Shown: piece after piece, positions 17,551 through 27,064 of the stretch | Layout of the letters: every line of letters begins with the position of its first letter | Numbering within the stretch: the first letter of the stretch is position 1 | Assembly (NCBI GenBank): GCA_001724985.1 | Contig: MEEW01000009.1 | Location: forward strand, 1-35,477 | Direction: 5' to 3' | Source of the DNA: Phenylobacterium sp. SCN 69-14 | GTDB taxonomy: Bacteria > Pseudomonadota > Alphaproteobacteria > Caulobacterales > Caulobacteraceae | DNA length: 35,477 nt | The notes under the pieces: generated by a model | What the model saw: the letters and a program-made list of their open reading frames with translations, nothing else | What the model was told of the DNA's origin: nothing | The model's database searches: none | Made by a program: the position numbers and the translations under genes

Positions 17551-18662
17551 GAGCGTGCCCCCAAGATCACGTCGCTCACGATCCGAGCGCCCTCCTCCTG
17601 CGTCGCCTCTTCACGCGCGGTGACGCCCGCCGAACCCATCGCTTCGCGAAAGAGTTCGACATCCGAAATCTGGCCGTAGCTGATCCGCGCCCGAACTGAG
17701 CCGTCAGGCGACAGGACAAGGCCTTCCAGCTGGGAATCGCCGATGCCTTCGAGGGCGGTGAATAGGGCCGCGATGAGCGCCGTCGGTCCGCCGCCCGCGG
17801 CGAGCTGGAGATCGTGAAGGCGCGTGCGGGTCTGGGCGGCTGGATCAACGATGGCCTGCCCCTGGGGCAGGACGGCGGCGGCCGCCCGCGTCGCCTGCCG
17901 CTCCAATGACACGGCCGCCATGTGGTCGCGCAAGACCTGGGCGCCGAACAGTATCGGGATGCTGAGAGCCAGCGCACCGCCAAGCATCGCCGCGCGCTTG
18001 AGGTTCAGCCAGTCGAGCCGACTTTCGCGACCAAGATCGAATTCCCCCTGCAGGAGGTTGATCACCGGGTCGGCCGCCGCCGTCGCCAGCGCGCCTTCAA
18101 CGGCCTCGGCCCCATCGATCATCTCGATTTCGCGCCCTTGCAGGACGAGAGCGGCGAGATCCGGCTCCAGCGTCAGCGCCAGGCGACGCCCCCGAACGGC
18201 CATGACGCCGCCAAGGAACGCGCCGACCAGGCGCTCTTCGGGTGGCGCCGGCAACATGAGATGGTCTGGCAGCACCACGTCGGGAAACACGCCATGCAGC
18301 GCCGCGCCCGCAAGCCAGCCCTGCAGCAGGCGGCGCGCCGTCACCACGACAAGACGATAGCCATCGTCCTCTAAAGGGCCGATGGCGACATGGAGATCTT
18401 CCTCGGCGAGCGCCAGCTGATCGGCGAGGTGAAGGCGAGCCGCGGCCAGGGCCTGGGCGTGGCTGCGGGTAGGCAAATGCACCCAGCGGGCGCTCACCTC
18501 GGCGCCCGGCACGACGAGTACTTCCCGCAGCGGCTCGGACGGCCGAGCGACGCCGATGGGCGCCTCGCCACGGGCCGCCACTGCGCCAGCGAGATCCACA
18601 ATCAGATAGTGTGGTGCGGCGTCTGGCGTTCGAGGCGCCAGGACGATCCGGGTTCGGGTCAT
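17547..18662 (-). CDS. gspL: Type II secretion system protein GspL
   Basis: A 371-aa protein linking the GspE ATPase to the inner-membrane platform. The cytoplasmic actin-like domain covers about residues 1-220 (for example VLVVPGAEVSARWVHLPTRS, then NLLQGEF at its end). One TM helix follows (AAMLGGALALSIPILFGAQV), then a periplasmic ferredoxin-like domain (GDSQLEGLVLSPDGSVRARI). The start is at the ATG at 18662, overlapping the gspK stop as ATGA. Sequence is divergent, as GspL usually is; position and domain order carry the call. Confidence 0.88.
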   Translation of the reverse strand: MTRTRIVLAPRTPDAAPHYLIVDLAGAVAARGEAPIGVARPSEPLREVLVVPGAEVSARWVHLPTRSHAQALAAARLHLADQLALAEEDLHVAIGPLEDDGYRLVVVTARRLLQGWLAGAALHGVFPDVVLPDHLMLPAPPEERLVGAFLGGVMAVRGRRLALTLEPDLAALVLQGREIEMIDGAEAVEGALATAAADPVINLLQGEFDLGRESRLDWLNLKRAAMLGGALALSIPILFGAQVLRDHMAAVSLERQATRAAAAVLPQGQAIVDPAAQTRTRLHDLQLAAGGGPTALIAALFTALEGIGDSQLEGLVLSPDGSVRARISYGQISDVELFREAMGSAGVTAREEATQEEGARIVSDVILGARS

Positions 18663-19627
18663 TCTTCGATCGTCCAACGTCTGGCGGCCAGGCGGATTTT
18701 CCCGGCAGCGTCTTGTTCGAAAAGCGAGGTGGAAACCACGATCGCATCGCGGTGACTGACCTCGCTCTCAAGGGTGAAAAAGCGGGGGCGTACGACGACC
18801 TGGTTGACCGCATCGTCGGCGGGAAGCGCCTTGGCGAGGGCTGGCAGGCGCCAGAAGCTGGCGATGTCAGGCCACCCCTGCGGCGGCCTTGCGGCGATCG
18901 CCCGTCGCGCCGCCTCAATGGTGATGGCGCCATCGGTGAGCATTACGAGCAGCGGTGCGTGCCGCTCTGAAAGCACATTGATGTTGATGGGCGACAGGAT
19001 CGGCGTCGGCAGCGCGCAAACATGCGGTCGCAGGCGCGCGTACAGAGCCGCGTCGAAGCCTCGTACTGCGCGCAGTTCGCTGACCTCCGACAACAGGGTC
19101 CCTGCGGTCCGGTAAGGCCGGGCTCCGCGCTGATAGGTCTCGTCTTCCGCGCCGCCGGGCTCGCGCAGCGCATCGCTGTCGATCCAATCCACGAGGGCGC
19201 CCGCCAGGGCTTCGGCCTGCTGCGGCGCGACCTGCAGCGCGATCAGAAGGGCGGTGAACTGGGCGGTGCCGAGATCGCGGCGACGGAAGGTTTCGCCAGC
19301 GCCGTCCACCACGCTGTTCAAGTTGAAACAGGCCGCGCCATCGCTGATGCGGCCCTGGATCACTCCGTCGTCGAGGGGAAACCGAAAGGTCTTGCCGTTC
19401 CAATCCCCGGCGAGGGGAGCGTTGGCGGCCAGATCGGCCAGCCGCGCGCGCGCCATCGCTTCGGCTCCCAGAGCATACCACCGCGCCTGACTGACGGCCT
19501 CGCCGTTCGCGGTTCGGCGTATCCCGAACCGGACGTCGTCCAGCAACCCGACGGCCAGCGCCGACATCACCGCGACCAGCAGCAACACGGTCAGCAGGGC
19601 CACCCCCTCTTCCCCCGCCCGCTTCAC
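18659..19627 (-). CDS. gspK: Type II secretion minor pseudopilin GspK
   Basis: A 322-aa minor pseudopilin that caps the tip of the pseudopilus with GspI and GspJ. The prepilin site is EEG|VALLTVLLLVAVMSALAV; the missing glutamate at +5 is normal for GspK. The large extra domain has typical motifs such as CFNLNSVV, ALVDWIDSD and NINVLSE. The start is GTG at 19627, overlapping the gspJ stop as GTGA, which puts the leader at normal length. The ORF-track start adds 40 shadow residues. Confidence 0.92.
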   Translation of the reverse strand: MKRAGEEGVALLTVLLLVAVMSALAVGLLDDVRFGIRRTANGEAVSQARWYALGAEAMARARLADLAANAPLAGDWNGKTFRFPLDDGVIQGRISDGAACFNLNSVVDGAGETFRRRDLGTAQFTALLIALQVAPQQAEALAGALVDWIDSDALREPGGAEDETYQRGARPYRTAGTLLSEVSELRAVRGFDAALYARLRPHVCALPTPILSPININVLSERHAPLLVMLTDGAITIEAARRAIAARPPQGWPDIASFWRLPALAKALPADDAVNQVVVRPRFFTLESEVSHRDAIVVSTSLFEQDAAGKIRLAARRWTIEE

Positions 19628-20205
19628 GACGCACCGCCCGGCAACAGGAACAGTTGCCGAATCTCGCCGACGGACTTGAGCCTCAGGGTCAGGCGTACGA
19701 CCTGCGGGGTAGGAGCGCTCGCCGAGGAGGTCCAGCTCGGGCGCCACGCCCCCTGAGACAGGAATTCGATGTCGGCCGCCTGCACGCCGTCGATCAACTG
19801 CTGGGCCTCTCCGAGCTGAGCGCCATCCAGTGCGGGGCGCGACCGTCGCTCGAGACGGCCGTCAACCACCCGGTATTCGACATATTGCAGGGAGGCTCGG
19901 GCGACCTTGTCCGGGTTGTCCCAGCCGCGACGGGTGAGGGCCAGCAGCACGCCGGGACCAGGTCCGCCCGAAAAGGCGCCTGGCGCCGGGGTTCCGGCTT
20001 CGTCGCGCGTCCTGCGGGGCGCAGCCTGCTCCAAATCTCCCTTCAGCAGAGCTCGTGCCCGCTGGAAATCGCCCAAGCGATCCATGCGGCTGCGCACCGC
20101 CATCTGATTGTCGAGCGTGAACCGCATCACAGTGACGCCAGCGGCCGCCAGCAGGCTGAAGATGAACAAGGCCACCAGCATCTCGACCAGCGTGAATCCC
20201 TTCAT
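19624..20205 (-). CDS. gspJ: Type II secretion minor pseudopilin GspJ
   Basis: A 193-aa minor pseudopilin. The prepilin cleavage site is MKG|FTLVEMLVALFIFSLLAAAG with glutamate at +5. The C-terminal half matches GspJ (VEYRVVDGRLERRSRPALDG, then GVQAADIEFLSQGAWRPSW). It forms the tip complex with GspI and GspK. The start at 20205 overlaps the gspI stop as ATGA; the extended ORF-track version is an artefact. Confidence 0.92.
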   Translation of the reverse strand: MKGFTLVEMLVALFIFSLLAAAGVTVMRFTLDNQMAVRSRMDRLGDFQRARALLKGDLEQAAPRRTRDEAGTPAPGAFSGGPGPGVLLALTRRGWDNPDKVARASLQYVEYRVVDGRLERRSRPALDGAQLGEAQQLIDGVQAADIEFLSQGAWRPSWTSSASAPTPQVVRLTLRLKSVGEIRQLFLLPGGAS

Positions 20206-20567
20206 CCCCGCCCCCGGAACACGGTGACCTCGCCAAGCGTGCGGTCGCTGTCGGCGCGGGTGACGCGGATGTCGATGCGGATCACCGACGGATCGGCGGT
20301 GCGGGCGACCTGCTGGGTCCAGGTCCACGTTCGGTCTCCGGCGGCTTCCACGCCACGGCTCACGCCCAGCGTCGGAAGGCCGGGGTCGGTGAGCAGTTCG
20401 ATGGCGCGGTTCTCGGCCACGACCGCGGCGAAGGTCTGCTCCTCCATGACGGCGGCGGCGCGGGTGTTCTCACCCGCCAGATTCAGTAGGGCGATGACCG
20501 CCAGGCTGAAGACGGCGAGGGCCACCAGGAGCTCGATGAGGGTGAAACCTTCAGCGCGGCGCGGCAT
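20202..20567 (-). CDS. gspI: Type II secretion minor pseudopilin GspI
   Basis: A 121-aa minor pseudopilin, with prepilin site AEG|FTLIELLVALAVFSLAVIALL. The GspI-typical AVVAENRAIELL follows the helix, and TWTWTQQV marks the globular part. It nucleates pseudopilus assembly with GspJ and GspK. It overlaps the end of gspH by 17 nt and gspJ by 4 nt. Confidence 0.92.
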   Translation of the reverse strand: MPRRAEGFTLIELLVALAVFSLAVIALLNLAGENTRAAAVMEEQTFAAVVAENRAIELLTDPGLPTLGVSRGVEAAGDRTWTWTQQVARTADPSVIRIDIRVTRADSDRTLGEVTVFRGRG

Positions 20568-21030
20568 CGAGCTTCACGTTTCCAGCGTCATCGACGAGCA
20601 CGCCGGCAAGGCGGCGGTCCCGCGACAGGGTGATCCGCACCGGTCCTGCCGTCCCTGTCGGATCAAAGCGAACGCCATGGCCGCCATCGGCGGCCGCGAC
20701 GACCGCCTTCAGCCCAGGGCTCCAGGAGGTCGGCGCGAATGGCGGTTCGGCCAGATCGATCCACCCACCGCGGTCCTGGACGCGAAATCGATAGCCGGCC
20801 GTGTCAATCGCCACATCGACGCTGCGATTGGTGAGCACGGCTTCCTCCTGGGCGCGTTTCAATCTCGCGGCCAGGATCTCCGCCTCCCCGCTCGGCGTCG
20901 GCGTCTTGTCCGGGACTGTCATGACAATGGCCGCACCGATAAGGCCAATGATGAACAGGGTCACCATCAGCTCGACGAGAGTGAAACCCTGCTCAGATCC
21001 CCGCTCAGCTCCAGTTGCCGATGTCGGCAT
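20551..21030 (-). CDS. gspH: Type II secretion minor pseudopilin GspH
   Basis: A 159-aa minor pseudopilin. The prepilin site is SEQG|FTLVELMVTLFIIGLIGAAI. The globular part has GspH features: LAARLKRAQEEAVLTNRSV and VRFDPTGTAGPVRITLS (the FxPxGxxxP-like strand). The start at 21030 has GAGGG 8 nt upstream and overlaps gspG by 26 nt; an alternative ATG at 21057 would add nine residues. Confidence 0.9.
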   Translation of the reverse strand: MPTSATGAERGSEQGFTLVELMVTLFIIGLIGAAIVMTVPDKTPTPSGEAEILAARLKRAQEEAVLTNRSVDVAIDTAGYRFRVQDRGGWIDLAEPPFAPTSWSPGLKAVVAAADGGHGVRFDPTGTAGPVRITLSRDRRLAGVLVDDAGNVKLDAAPR

Positions 21031-21451
21031 CAGCGCCCTCGCCACCTTTGCGGCCATCGGCCCCGAACGAGAAGATGTCGAACTGCCCCTTCTCCCCGGG
21101 CGCCGCGTATTGGTAGGGATTGCCCCAAGGATCGGTCGGCAAGCGGCGGATATAGCCGCCCTCGCGGTAGCGGTCGGAGCGCGTCATGCCGCTTGGCGGC
21201 GTCACCAACGCCTGCAGGCCTTGCTCGCTGGTCGGGAAGGCGAAATTGTCGAGCCGGTAGCTTTCGATCGACTGCTCCAGAACCGAGATGTCGGCACGGG
21301 CCTTCTCCTTCATGGCGCGATCCTGACTCGGCAGGACGTTGACCATGACGATCGTCGCAAGCAGGCCGATGATGACGATCACCACCATCAGCTCCAAAAG
21401 CGTGAAGCCGGCCTCGGCATGGGGACGACGCGGTTCACGGGACTTGTTCAT
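21005..21451 (-). CDS. gspG: Type II secretion major pseudopilin GspG
   Basis: The main subunit of the pseudopilus, 148 aa. The prepilin site is AEAG|FTLLELMVVIVIIGLLATIV. The C-terminal calcium-site region is well kept: PTSEQGLQALVTPP, LPTDPWGNPYQY and DIFSFGADGRKGGEG. I use the ATG at 21451 with GGAG 7 nt upstream; the ATG at 21463, which overlaps the gspF stop as TAATG, is an equally possible start. Confidence 0.94.
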   Translation of the reverse strand: MNKSREPRRPHAEAGFTLLELMVVIVIIGLLATIVMVNVLPSQDRAMKEKARADISVLEQSIESYRLDNFAFPTSEQGLQALVTPPSGMTRSDRYREGGYIRRLPTDPWGNPYQYAAPGEKGQFDIFSFGADGRKGGEGADADIGNWS

Positions 21452-21462
21452 CGCTGGCTCCA

Positions 21463-22677
21463 TTAGCTCAGGGCGAGGGTGTTGATTTGCAGGATGGGCA
21501 GCAGGATCGAGAGCACGATCAGCGTGACCAGCCCGCCCATGATGAGGATGATCACCGGCTCGAGCAGGCTGAGCGCGACGGCCGTGAACGTGTTGAACTC
21601 GCGCTCGAGATACTCAGAGGCGCGCTCCAGCATCAGGTCCACTCCCCCGCTGCTTTCGCCGCCGGCGGTCATGTAGATCAGGAGCGGCGGGAACACCTCG
21701 GCGCGGCGCATGGCTGTCGAGAGGCTGCCGCCTTCTTCGATCGTGGTCGCCATCTCCTCGGTCGCCTGACGCAGCACATGGTTTCGGACCGTCGGCGCGG
21801 TAATGCGCAAGCCTTCCAGGACCGGCAATCCGCCGCTGATCATGGTCGCCAGGGTCCGGGCCAGCCGTGCGGCGTGCAGGTCCCGGATCAACTTGCCAAA
21901 CAGCGGGAGGGTCAGGATGAACGCGTCGACCTGCAAGCGGAAGGCGGGGCGTTGAAGGGCGCGCGCGAAGATCGCCGCGCCGCCCATCAGGATCAGCACC
22001 GCGAGCCATCCCCAATCGCGCATCCCGGTCGACATCGCGATGACCACGCGGGTCAGCAGGGGGAGCGCCTGCCCCATTGACTCGAACTGCTCGACGACCT
22101 TGGGAACGACGAACGTCATCAACGCCACGACGACCGCGATCGCGGTCACCGCGAGGGCGGCCGGATAGACCAGGGCGGTCACCACCTTGCCGCGGGCCTG
22201 TTCGTTGCGCTCCAGCAGGTCGGCCACCCGTTGCAGGATGACGGGCAAGGCGCCTGAGGTTTCGCCTGCCGCCACCATGGCGCGATAGAGCGGCGGAAAC
22301 GAACGCGGTTCGCGCGACAGGGCGACTGACAGGCGATGGCCCTCAAGCACCGCGGCGTGGACCGCCGACAATACCTGCCGCACTTGAGGCCGGTCGGCCT
22401 GCAGCGCGATCGTCCGCAGAGCCTCCTCCAAAGGCGCCACGGCGATCAGCGTGGCGAGTTGCCTTGTCACAAGAGCCAGCGGCTTGGCGCCGAGGCGAGG
22501 CGCAATCAGCGCCTGACCACGTTGTGCGCGCCCCTGGCTCGACGTAGGCGCCAGACGCGTCGGTACGAGCTTGCGGCTCTCCAGTTCCTGACGCGCCGCG
22601 CGCTCGCTAGGCGCCGAGATCACCCCTTTTCGGGTGCGGCCGCCGGCGTCCAGCGCCTGAGACTCAAACGCCGACAT
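21463..22677 (-). CDS. gspF: Type II secretion inner-membrane protein GspF
   Basis: The polytopic core of the inner-membrane platform, 404 aa. It has two tandem T2SF domains (PLYRAMVAAGETSGALPVIL and PPLLIYMTAGGESSGGVDLM are the matched GExSG motifs) and three TM segments (around VYPAALAVTAIAVVVALMTF, GWLAVLILMGGAAIFA and the C-terminal VIILIMGGLVTLIVLSILLP). The start is at the ATG at 22677, 14 nt inside the end of gspE; the ORF-track extension of 44 Arg-rich residues is a shadow. Confidence 0.94.
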   Translation of the reverse strand: MSAFESQALDAGGRTRKGVISAPSERAARQELESRKLVPTRLAPTSSQGRAQRGQALIAPRLGAKPLALVTRQLATLIAVAPLEEALRTIALQADRPQVRQVLSAVHAAVLEGHRLSVALSREPRSFPPLYRAMVAAGETSGALPVILQRVADLLERNEQARGKVVTALVYPAALAVTAIAVVVALMTFVVPKVVEQFESMGQALPLLTRVVIAMSTGMRDWGWLAVLILMGGAAIFARALQRPAFRLQVDAFILTLPLFGKLIRDLHAARLARTLATMISGGLPVLEGLRITAPTVRNHVLRQATEEMATTIEEGGSLSTAMRRAEVFPPLLIYMTAGGESSGGVDLMLERASEYLEREFNTFTAVALSLLEPVIILIMGGLVTLIVLSILLPILQINTLALS

Positions 22678-24148
22678 CGCTCGCCGTCTCCTGGCGCGTG
22701 ACCCGGATCGCCTCCTCGATCGTGGTGATCCCCGCCGCGACATAGGCGCGCGCTTCCTGGGTGAGGGCAGGCGCCGCTTCAAAGGCGATGGCGGCGATTT
22801 CATCCTCATTGGCGTTGGCGCCGATCAGCCGGCGGATGCGGTCGTCGATCCGAACGGCCTCGTAGATCCCGATCCGGCCGGCATATCCCGTCTGGTTGCA
22901 GGCGGGACAACCGGCCGCCCGAAAGAGGGTATGGCCGACCGATACGCCAGCCAGGCGCGCGGTCGCGGGATCGGCCGCTTCGGCCGTTCGGCAGACGTGG
23001 CAGAGCCGACGCACGAGCCTCTGGGCCACGATAACCCGCAGGGTCGAGGCCAGCAGAAAGGGCTCGATCCCCATGTCCCGCAGCCGGGTGATCGCGCCCA
23101 CGGCGTCGTTGGTGTGAACGGTGGAGAGCACGAGGTGGCCGGTCAGGCTGGCCTGAACGGCGATCTGAGCGGTTTCTGCGTCGCGGATCTCGCCGACCAT
23201 GACCACGTCGGGATCCTGCCGCAGAATGGCCCGAAGGCCCGCGGCGAAGGTCATCCCGACCTTCGTATTGACCTGCGTCTGGCCTATGCCGCTCACCGCG
23301 TACTCGACGGGATCCTCGATGGTCAGGATGTTGCGGCTCGCGTCGTTGAGCACGCCCAGACCGGCATAGAGCGAGGTGGTCTTGCCCGACCCGGTGGGGC
23401 CGGTCACCAGGATGATGCCGTTGGGCTCACGCAGCGCGGCGCTGAACACGTCCAACACCGCCGGCGTCATGCCCAGGTCCTCGAGCCCGAGCCCGGCCTG
23501 AGCCTGGTCGAGAATTCGCATCACGACCCGCTCTCCGGCCCTCGACGGGAGGGTGGAGACCCGCACGTCGAGCGATCGCCCGCCCAGGGACAGGGATATG
23601 CGGCCGTCCTGGGGGACGCGCTTCTCGGCGATATCCAGCCTGGCCATCACCTTGACCCGCGACACGAGCAGCGGCGCCAGCCGGGGCGACAGGCTGAGCA
23701 CCTCGCGCAGCACGCCGTCGACACGGAAACGCACGACGAGCGCGGCGTCGAACGACTCGATGTGAATGTCGGAAGCCCCCAGCCTCACAGCCTCGGCGAT
23801 CAAGCCGTTGATCAGGCGGATGATCGGCGCATCATCCTGGGCGTCCAGAAGATCAGCGGTGACTGGAATGTCGTCGACGAGGCCTTCCAGTCCGCCCGAC
23901 AGGTCGAGGTCCTCGGCCCCATTGGAGAGCCCCTCCCCGCCATAGGTCTCCGACAGCCGCCGCTCGAACTCGGTGCGCGACAGGCGCTCGACCCTCAATG
24001 GCCGGCGCAGGGCGCGGCGCGCCTCCACCAATCCCATTGGATCGGCGCCCTCCCTGAGTCCGACATGCGCCTCTTCGTCGACGCCAAGCAGCACGATCCC
24101 GTGCTGCTTGGCGAAGGCGTAGGCCAAGGGCGGCGACTGCGGCGTCAT
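22664..24148 (-). CDS. gspE: Type II secretion ATPase GspE
   Basis: The cytoplasmic hexameric ATPase that powers pseudopilus growth, 494 aa. N-terminal N1E/N2E domains are followed by the AAA-like core: Walker A GPTGSGKT at 250-257, Asp box IEDPVEY, Walker B DVVMVGEIRD and His box LVLSTVHTND. The zinc-binding CM domain has C383/C386 (CHVC) and C414/C417 (CPAC), which marks a GspE-type rather than a retraction ATPase. It overlaps gspD by ATGA and gspF by 14 nt. Confidence 0.95.
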   Translation of the reverse strand: MTPQSPPLAYAFAKQHGIVLLGVDEEAHVGLREGADPMGLVEARRALRRPLRVERLSRTEFERRLSETYGGEGLSNGAEDLDLSGGLEGLVDDIPVTADLLDAQDDAPIIRLINGLIAEAVRLGASDIHIESFDAALVVRFRVDGVLREVLSLSPRLAPLLVSRVKVMARLDIAEKRVPQDGRISLSLGGRSLDVRVSTLPSRAGERVVMRILDQAQAGLGLEDLGMTPAVLDVFSAALREPNGIILVTGPTGSGKTTSLYAGLGVLNDASRNILTIEDPVEYAVSGIGQTQVNTKVGMTFAAGLRAILRQDPDVVMVGEIRDAETAQIAVQASLTGHLVLSTVHTNDAVGAITRLRDMGIEPFLLASTLRVIVAQRLVRRLCHVCRTAEAADPATARLAGVSVGHTLFRAAGCPACNQTGYAGRIGIYEAVRIDDRIRRLIGANANEDEIAAIAFEAAPALTQEARAYVAAGITTIEEAIRVTRQETASDVGV

Positions 24149-26202
24149 CGGGGCGCCGGCAAGGCGGCGGGGCGCGGTTCGGCCGCCGACGGCGCGCGCG
24201 AAGGATCGGTGGGCGGGGTGGTTCGCAGGTAGTCGCGGACCAACTGATCCAGTTCGCTGACGCCATCGGCGTTTCGCAGCGCCTGCTGGTCGCGGACGTA
24301 TCCGTAGCGCGGCGCGGTAACGGCGCGCGCATCGGCGGTGCTGCGGACGATCGTCGGGCGGATGAAGACCATCAGGTTCGTCTTGCCGCCTTCCCTGGCG
24401 GTGCTGCGGAACAGGTGGCCCACGCCGGGGATGTCGCCCAGCAAGGGTATCCGCTCGACCGACACCCGTTCGTTCTGGTCGAGCAGCCCGCCCAGGACGA
24501 TGATTTCGCCGTCATCGACGCTGACGGTCGTCTCGATCTCCCGCTTGTTCAGGATCAGCTCGTTGAAGTCGTCGCTGACCGGCCCGGCCACCGCAGAGAC
24601 TTCCTGACGAAGGAACAGGGTGATGGCTCCGCCAGCATTGATCTGCGGCTTGACCTCCAGCTGCACGCCGACGTTCTGGCGCTGGATGGTGCGGAAAGGG
24701 TTCGAATTGGCGTCGCCGAGCACCTCGCCTGTCGTGATCGGAACCTCTTGGCCGACCAGGATCTTGGCTTCCTGATTGTCCTGGGTGAGGATCGAAGGCG
24801 TCGACAGCAGGTTCGAGGCGGTATCGTTCTTCACCGCGTTGACGATGAAGCCGAAGAGCGCGTCGTCTCCGATGCGCCCGCCGCCGCCGGTGATGACCCC
24901 GTTCGCAGCCAGCAGCGACCTGATCGCGGTGGCCCGCAGGAGCTCCAGGGTCGCCGAATCCTCCGGCAGGTTCTGCTGCGCGGCTATGGCGCCGGTGATG
25001 GCCATCAGGTTGGGCGCGCTGTTGGAGTAGTTGGTGGCCATGAACGGGATGCTGGAGCCGTTCGTGCCGGCCAGGGCGAACTGGACGCCCAGCCGCTTGG
25101 CCGTGTCGTCGGACACCTCCACGACGATGGCCTCGACCAGCACCTGTTGGCGGCGCGTATCGAGTTGTCGGATCACCTCGGCCAAGGTCCGCTGAGTTTC
25201 CGGATCAGCGGCGATGACGATGGCGTTGGCGCCGGCGTAACGCGCGATGTTGGCGCGAGCCGCCCCGCCGCCCATCGCCGCCGCGGCGGGGGCGGACGCT
25301 GTCGTCGCCGACGTCTCTCCCGTCCCTCGGCCGGAGCTGGATGGAGCCGGCGAGGTCACCGCCTGGCCGACCAGTTGCTGGAGCACCGGCAGCAACTGAT
25401 CGGCGTTGGCGTGCTGCAACTGGATCACACGGATGTCGCTGCTGGACTCGGCGCGCCGATCCAGGTCGGCGATCGTGGCCAGCAGGGGACGGATCGTCGC
25501 GGCGTCGCCCCTCAGGATCAGGGAGTTGCTGCTCTCCACCACGACGACCGAAACCACGCCGTTGCGCGCATTGGGCGCTTCGCCCGGCGCCTTGAGGAGT
25601 TCGTTGATCACCTCCCCGATCTCTCGGGCCGAACTGCTGCGCAGGGTGACCGTCTCGGTGACTCCGCTGTCCTGATCGATCTGTGACAGCAGGGACCGGA
25701 TCCGGCGAAGATTGTCGGCGTAGTCGGCGACCACCAGCAAATTGCCCCGGCGGCTAGGCAGGATCACCCCCTGTCGGCCGACGAGAGGCTTGAGCGTCTC
25801 GGCCGCAGAGGCGGCGTCGAGCGTGCGAAGCCGGAACACCTGGGTGGCGAAACCGAGCCCTCCGCCGGCTGACGCGGGCTGGGACGCGGCGCCCTCATCG
25901 GGAGCGATCCGGTACGCGCCCGCCCCGGTCGGGATGGCGACCAGGCCGTTGGCCCGCAGGGTCGACAGCATCACCTCGAACAGCTCGGTGCGCGACAGCG
26001 GCTCCTGACTGGCCACCGAGACGCGGCCTTGCACTCGCGGGTCGATGACGAATGTCTGGCCGGTGGCTCCGGCGACATCCTGAATGAAGGCGCGGATGTC
26101 CGCATCGCGCAGATTCAGCACCTGCTCCTGGGCATGTACGGGCGCGCCAGGCGCGCCGGTCAGAATGGCCGCAGACAGCAGAAGCGAGACAATTTGTTTC
26201 AA
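24145..26202 (-). CDS. gspD: Type II secretion outer-membrane secretin GspD
   Basis: The secretin, 685 aa, which forms the gated outer-membrane channel. A signal peptide (MKQIVSLLLSAAILTGAPGAPVHAQ) precedes domain N0 (VLNLRDADIRAFIQDVAGAT), N1-N3 with a Ser/Ala/Gly-rich insert at about 285-325, and the secretin core (VPITTGEVLG, VGVQLEVKPQI, LGGLLDQNERVSVERIPLLGDIPGVGHLF). The start is TTG, overlapping the gspC stop as TTGA. No pilotin (GspS) gene is visible. A proline-rich C-terminal tail follows the secretin domain. Confidence 0.95.
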   Translation of the reverse strand: MKQIVSLLLSAAILTGAPGAPVHAQEQVLNLRDADIRAFIQDVAGATGQTFVIDPRVQGRVSVASQEPLSRTELFEVMLSTLRANGLVAIPTGAGAYRIAPDEGAASQPASAGGGLGFATQVFRLRTLDAASAAETLKPLVGRQGVILPSRRGNLLVVADYADNLRRIRSLLSQIDQDSGVTETVTLRSSSAREIGEVINELLKAPGEAPNARNGVVSVVVVESSNSLILRGDAATIRPLLATIADLDRRAESSSDIRVIQLQHANADQLLPVLQQLVGQAVTSPAPSSSGRGTGETSATTASAPAAAAMGGGAARANIARYAGANAIVIAADPETQRTLAEVIRQLDTRRQQVLVEAIVVEVSDDTAKRLGVQFALAGTNGSSIPFMATNYSNSAPNLMAITGAIAAQQNLPEDSATLELLRATAIRSLLAANGVITGGGGRIGDDALFGFIVNAVKNDTASNLLSTPSILTQDNQEAKILVGQEVPITTGEVLGDANSNPFRTIQRQNVGVQLEVKPQINAGGAITLFLRQEVSAVAGPVSDDFNELILNKREIETTVSVDDGEIIVLGGLLDQNERVSVERIPLLGDIPGVGHLFRSTAREGGKTNLMVFIRPTIVRSTADARAVTAPRYGYVRDQQALRNADGVSELDQLVRDYLRTTPPTDPSRAPSAAEPRPAALPAPR

Positions 26203-27008
26203 CGGGACACCGTTCCTAGCCGGGTGGTCATGGGCTGGCCGTTCCGCTCGAAGCGCACCTCGACGTCCTGGGCCTTGGAGAGCAGGTCTGGCAGTTCACT
26301 GATCCGCTCGGGGTTGAGGCTGGCCCCGTCGACCGAGATCAGGATGTCGCCGTCCTGCAGCCCGGCGCGGGCCAGAGCATCGCCGCTTCCGCGCGCCATG
26401 ACGCGATAGCCGGCGACCTGACCATCCTTCATCGTGGGACTGAGCGCGGCTGCGCTGAGAAACTGGCTGGGGTCCAGACCGCCTGAACGCGGGGCCTGAA
26501 CGGGGCCTCCCGCCGGAGCGAGGACAGGGCCCACGGCCGCGGTTGGCGCCGGAGCCGACGCCGCGTCGGAAAACTCAACTCGGACGCGCGACCCTGCGCG
26601 GGTCAGGATCACATGATCTGGCGCAACCACGCGCAGCACCAGGCCGCCGCCCACATCGTCGCCCACGGCGAAAAGGTTTTGAGCGCCGCCGGGCGTCCCC
26701 AGGATCGCCGAGCCGCCGCCACGCCCGTCCGAGCGGACGCCAAAGAGGCTCAGACCGCCTTCGGAGGGCGCCTGCGCGGCGCCGCCCGGATCGGCCTGAA
26801 AACGAAAGAAAGGGTCCACGGCCCGGGTCGGCGGCCCGGCGACGGGCGCGGCGTCGCCGAGCGGACCGACCGGCGTAAGGAACAACAGGATAAGCCGGGC
26901 GCTCTGCAGTGCGAGCAGGAGAACCAGAGCCGTTTCGAGGGTGTGGCGGATCAGCTTTGGCGACGGACGGCCAGCCGACCACCGCCAATCCTCAAACACG
27001 CGCAACAT
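26199..27008 (-). CDS. gspC: Type II secretion system protein GspC (PDZ type)
   Basis: A 269-aa bitopic inner-membrane protein that couples the platform to the secretin and helps select substrates. One TM helix (ALVLLLALQSARLILLFL) precedes the HR domain (FGVRSDGRGGGSAILGT, then VILTRAGSRVRVEF). The C-terminal PDZ domain has GLQDGDILISVDGASLN. I start at the ATG at 27008; an in-frame TTG at 27056 is less likely. Upstream are a leader hairpin CCGAAC-N6-GTTCGG (27036-27053) and Pho-type half-sites, so gspC probably starts its own transcript. Confidence 0.9.
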   Translation of the reverse strand: MLRVFEDWRWSAGRPSPKLIRHTLETALVLLLALQSARLILLFLTPVGPLGDAAPVAGPPTRAVDPFFRFQADPGGAAQAPSEGGLSLFGVRSDGRGGGSAILGTPGGAQNLFAVGDDVGGGLVLRVVAPDHVILTRAGSRVRVEFSDAASAPAPTAAVGPVLAPAGGPVQAPRSGGLDPSQFLSAAALSPTMKDGQVAGYRVMARGSGDALARAGLQDGDILISVDGASLNPERISELPDLLSKAQDVEVRFERNGQPMTTRLGTVSR

Positions 27009-27064
27009 ATGTCTTCTGTCCACTCGGTACGCCCCCCGAACTCTGGCGTTCGGCAACCTGCTAT

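Noticed and set aside
19654-21342. 562-aa plus-strand ORF opposite gspG-J
   Set aside because: Shadow frame with biased composition; the minus-strand pseudopilin genes are unambiguous.
22931-25686. Long plus-strand ORFs (433 and 423 aa) opposite gspE and gspD
   Set aside because: Antisense shadows; no motifs, and the opposite strand carries complete gspE and gspD.
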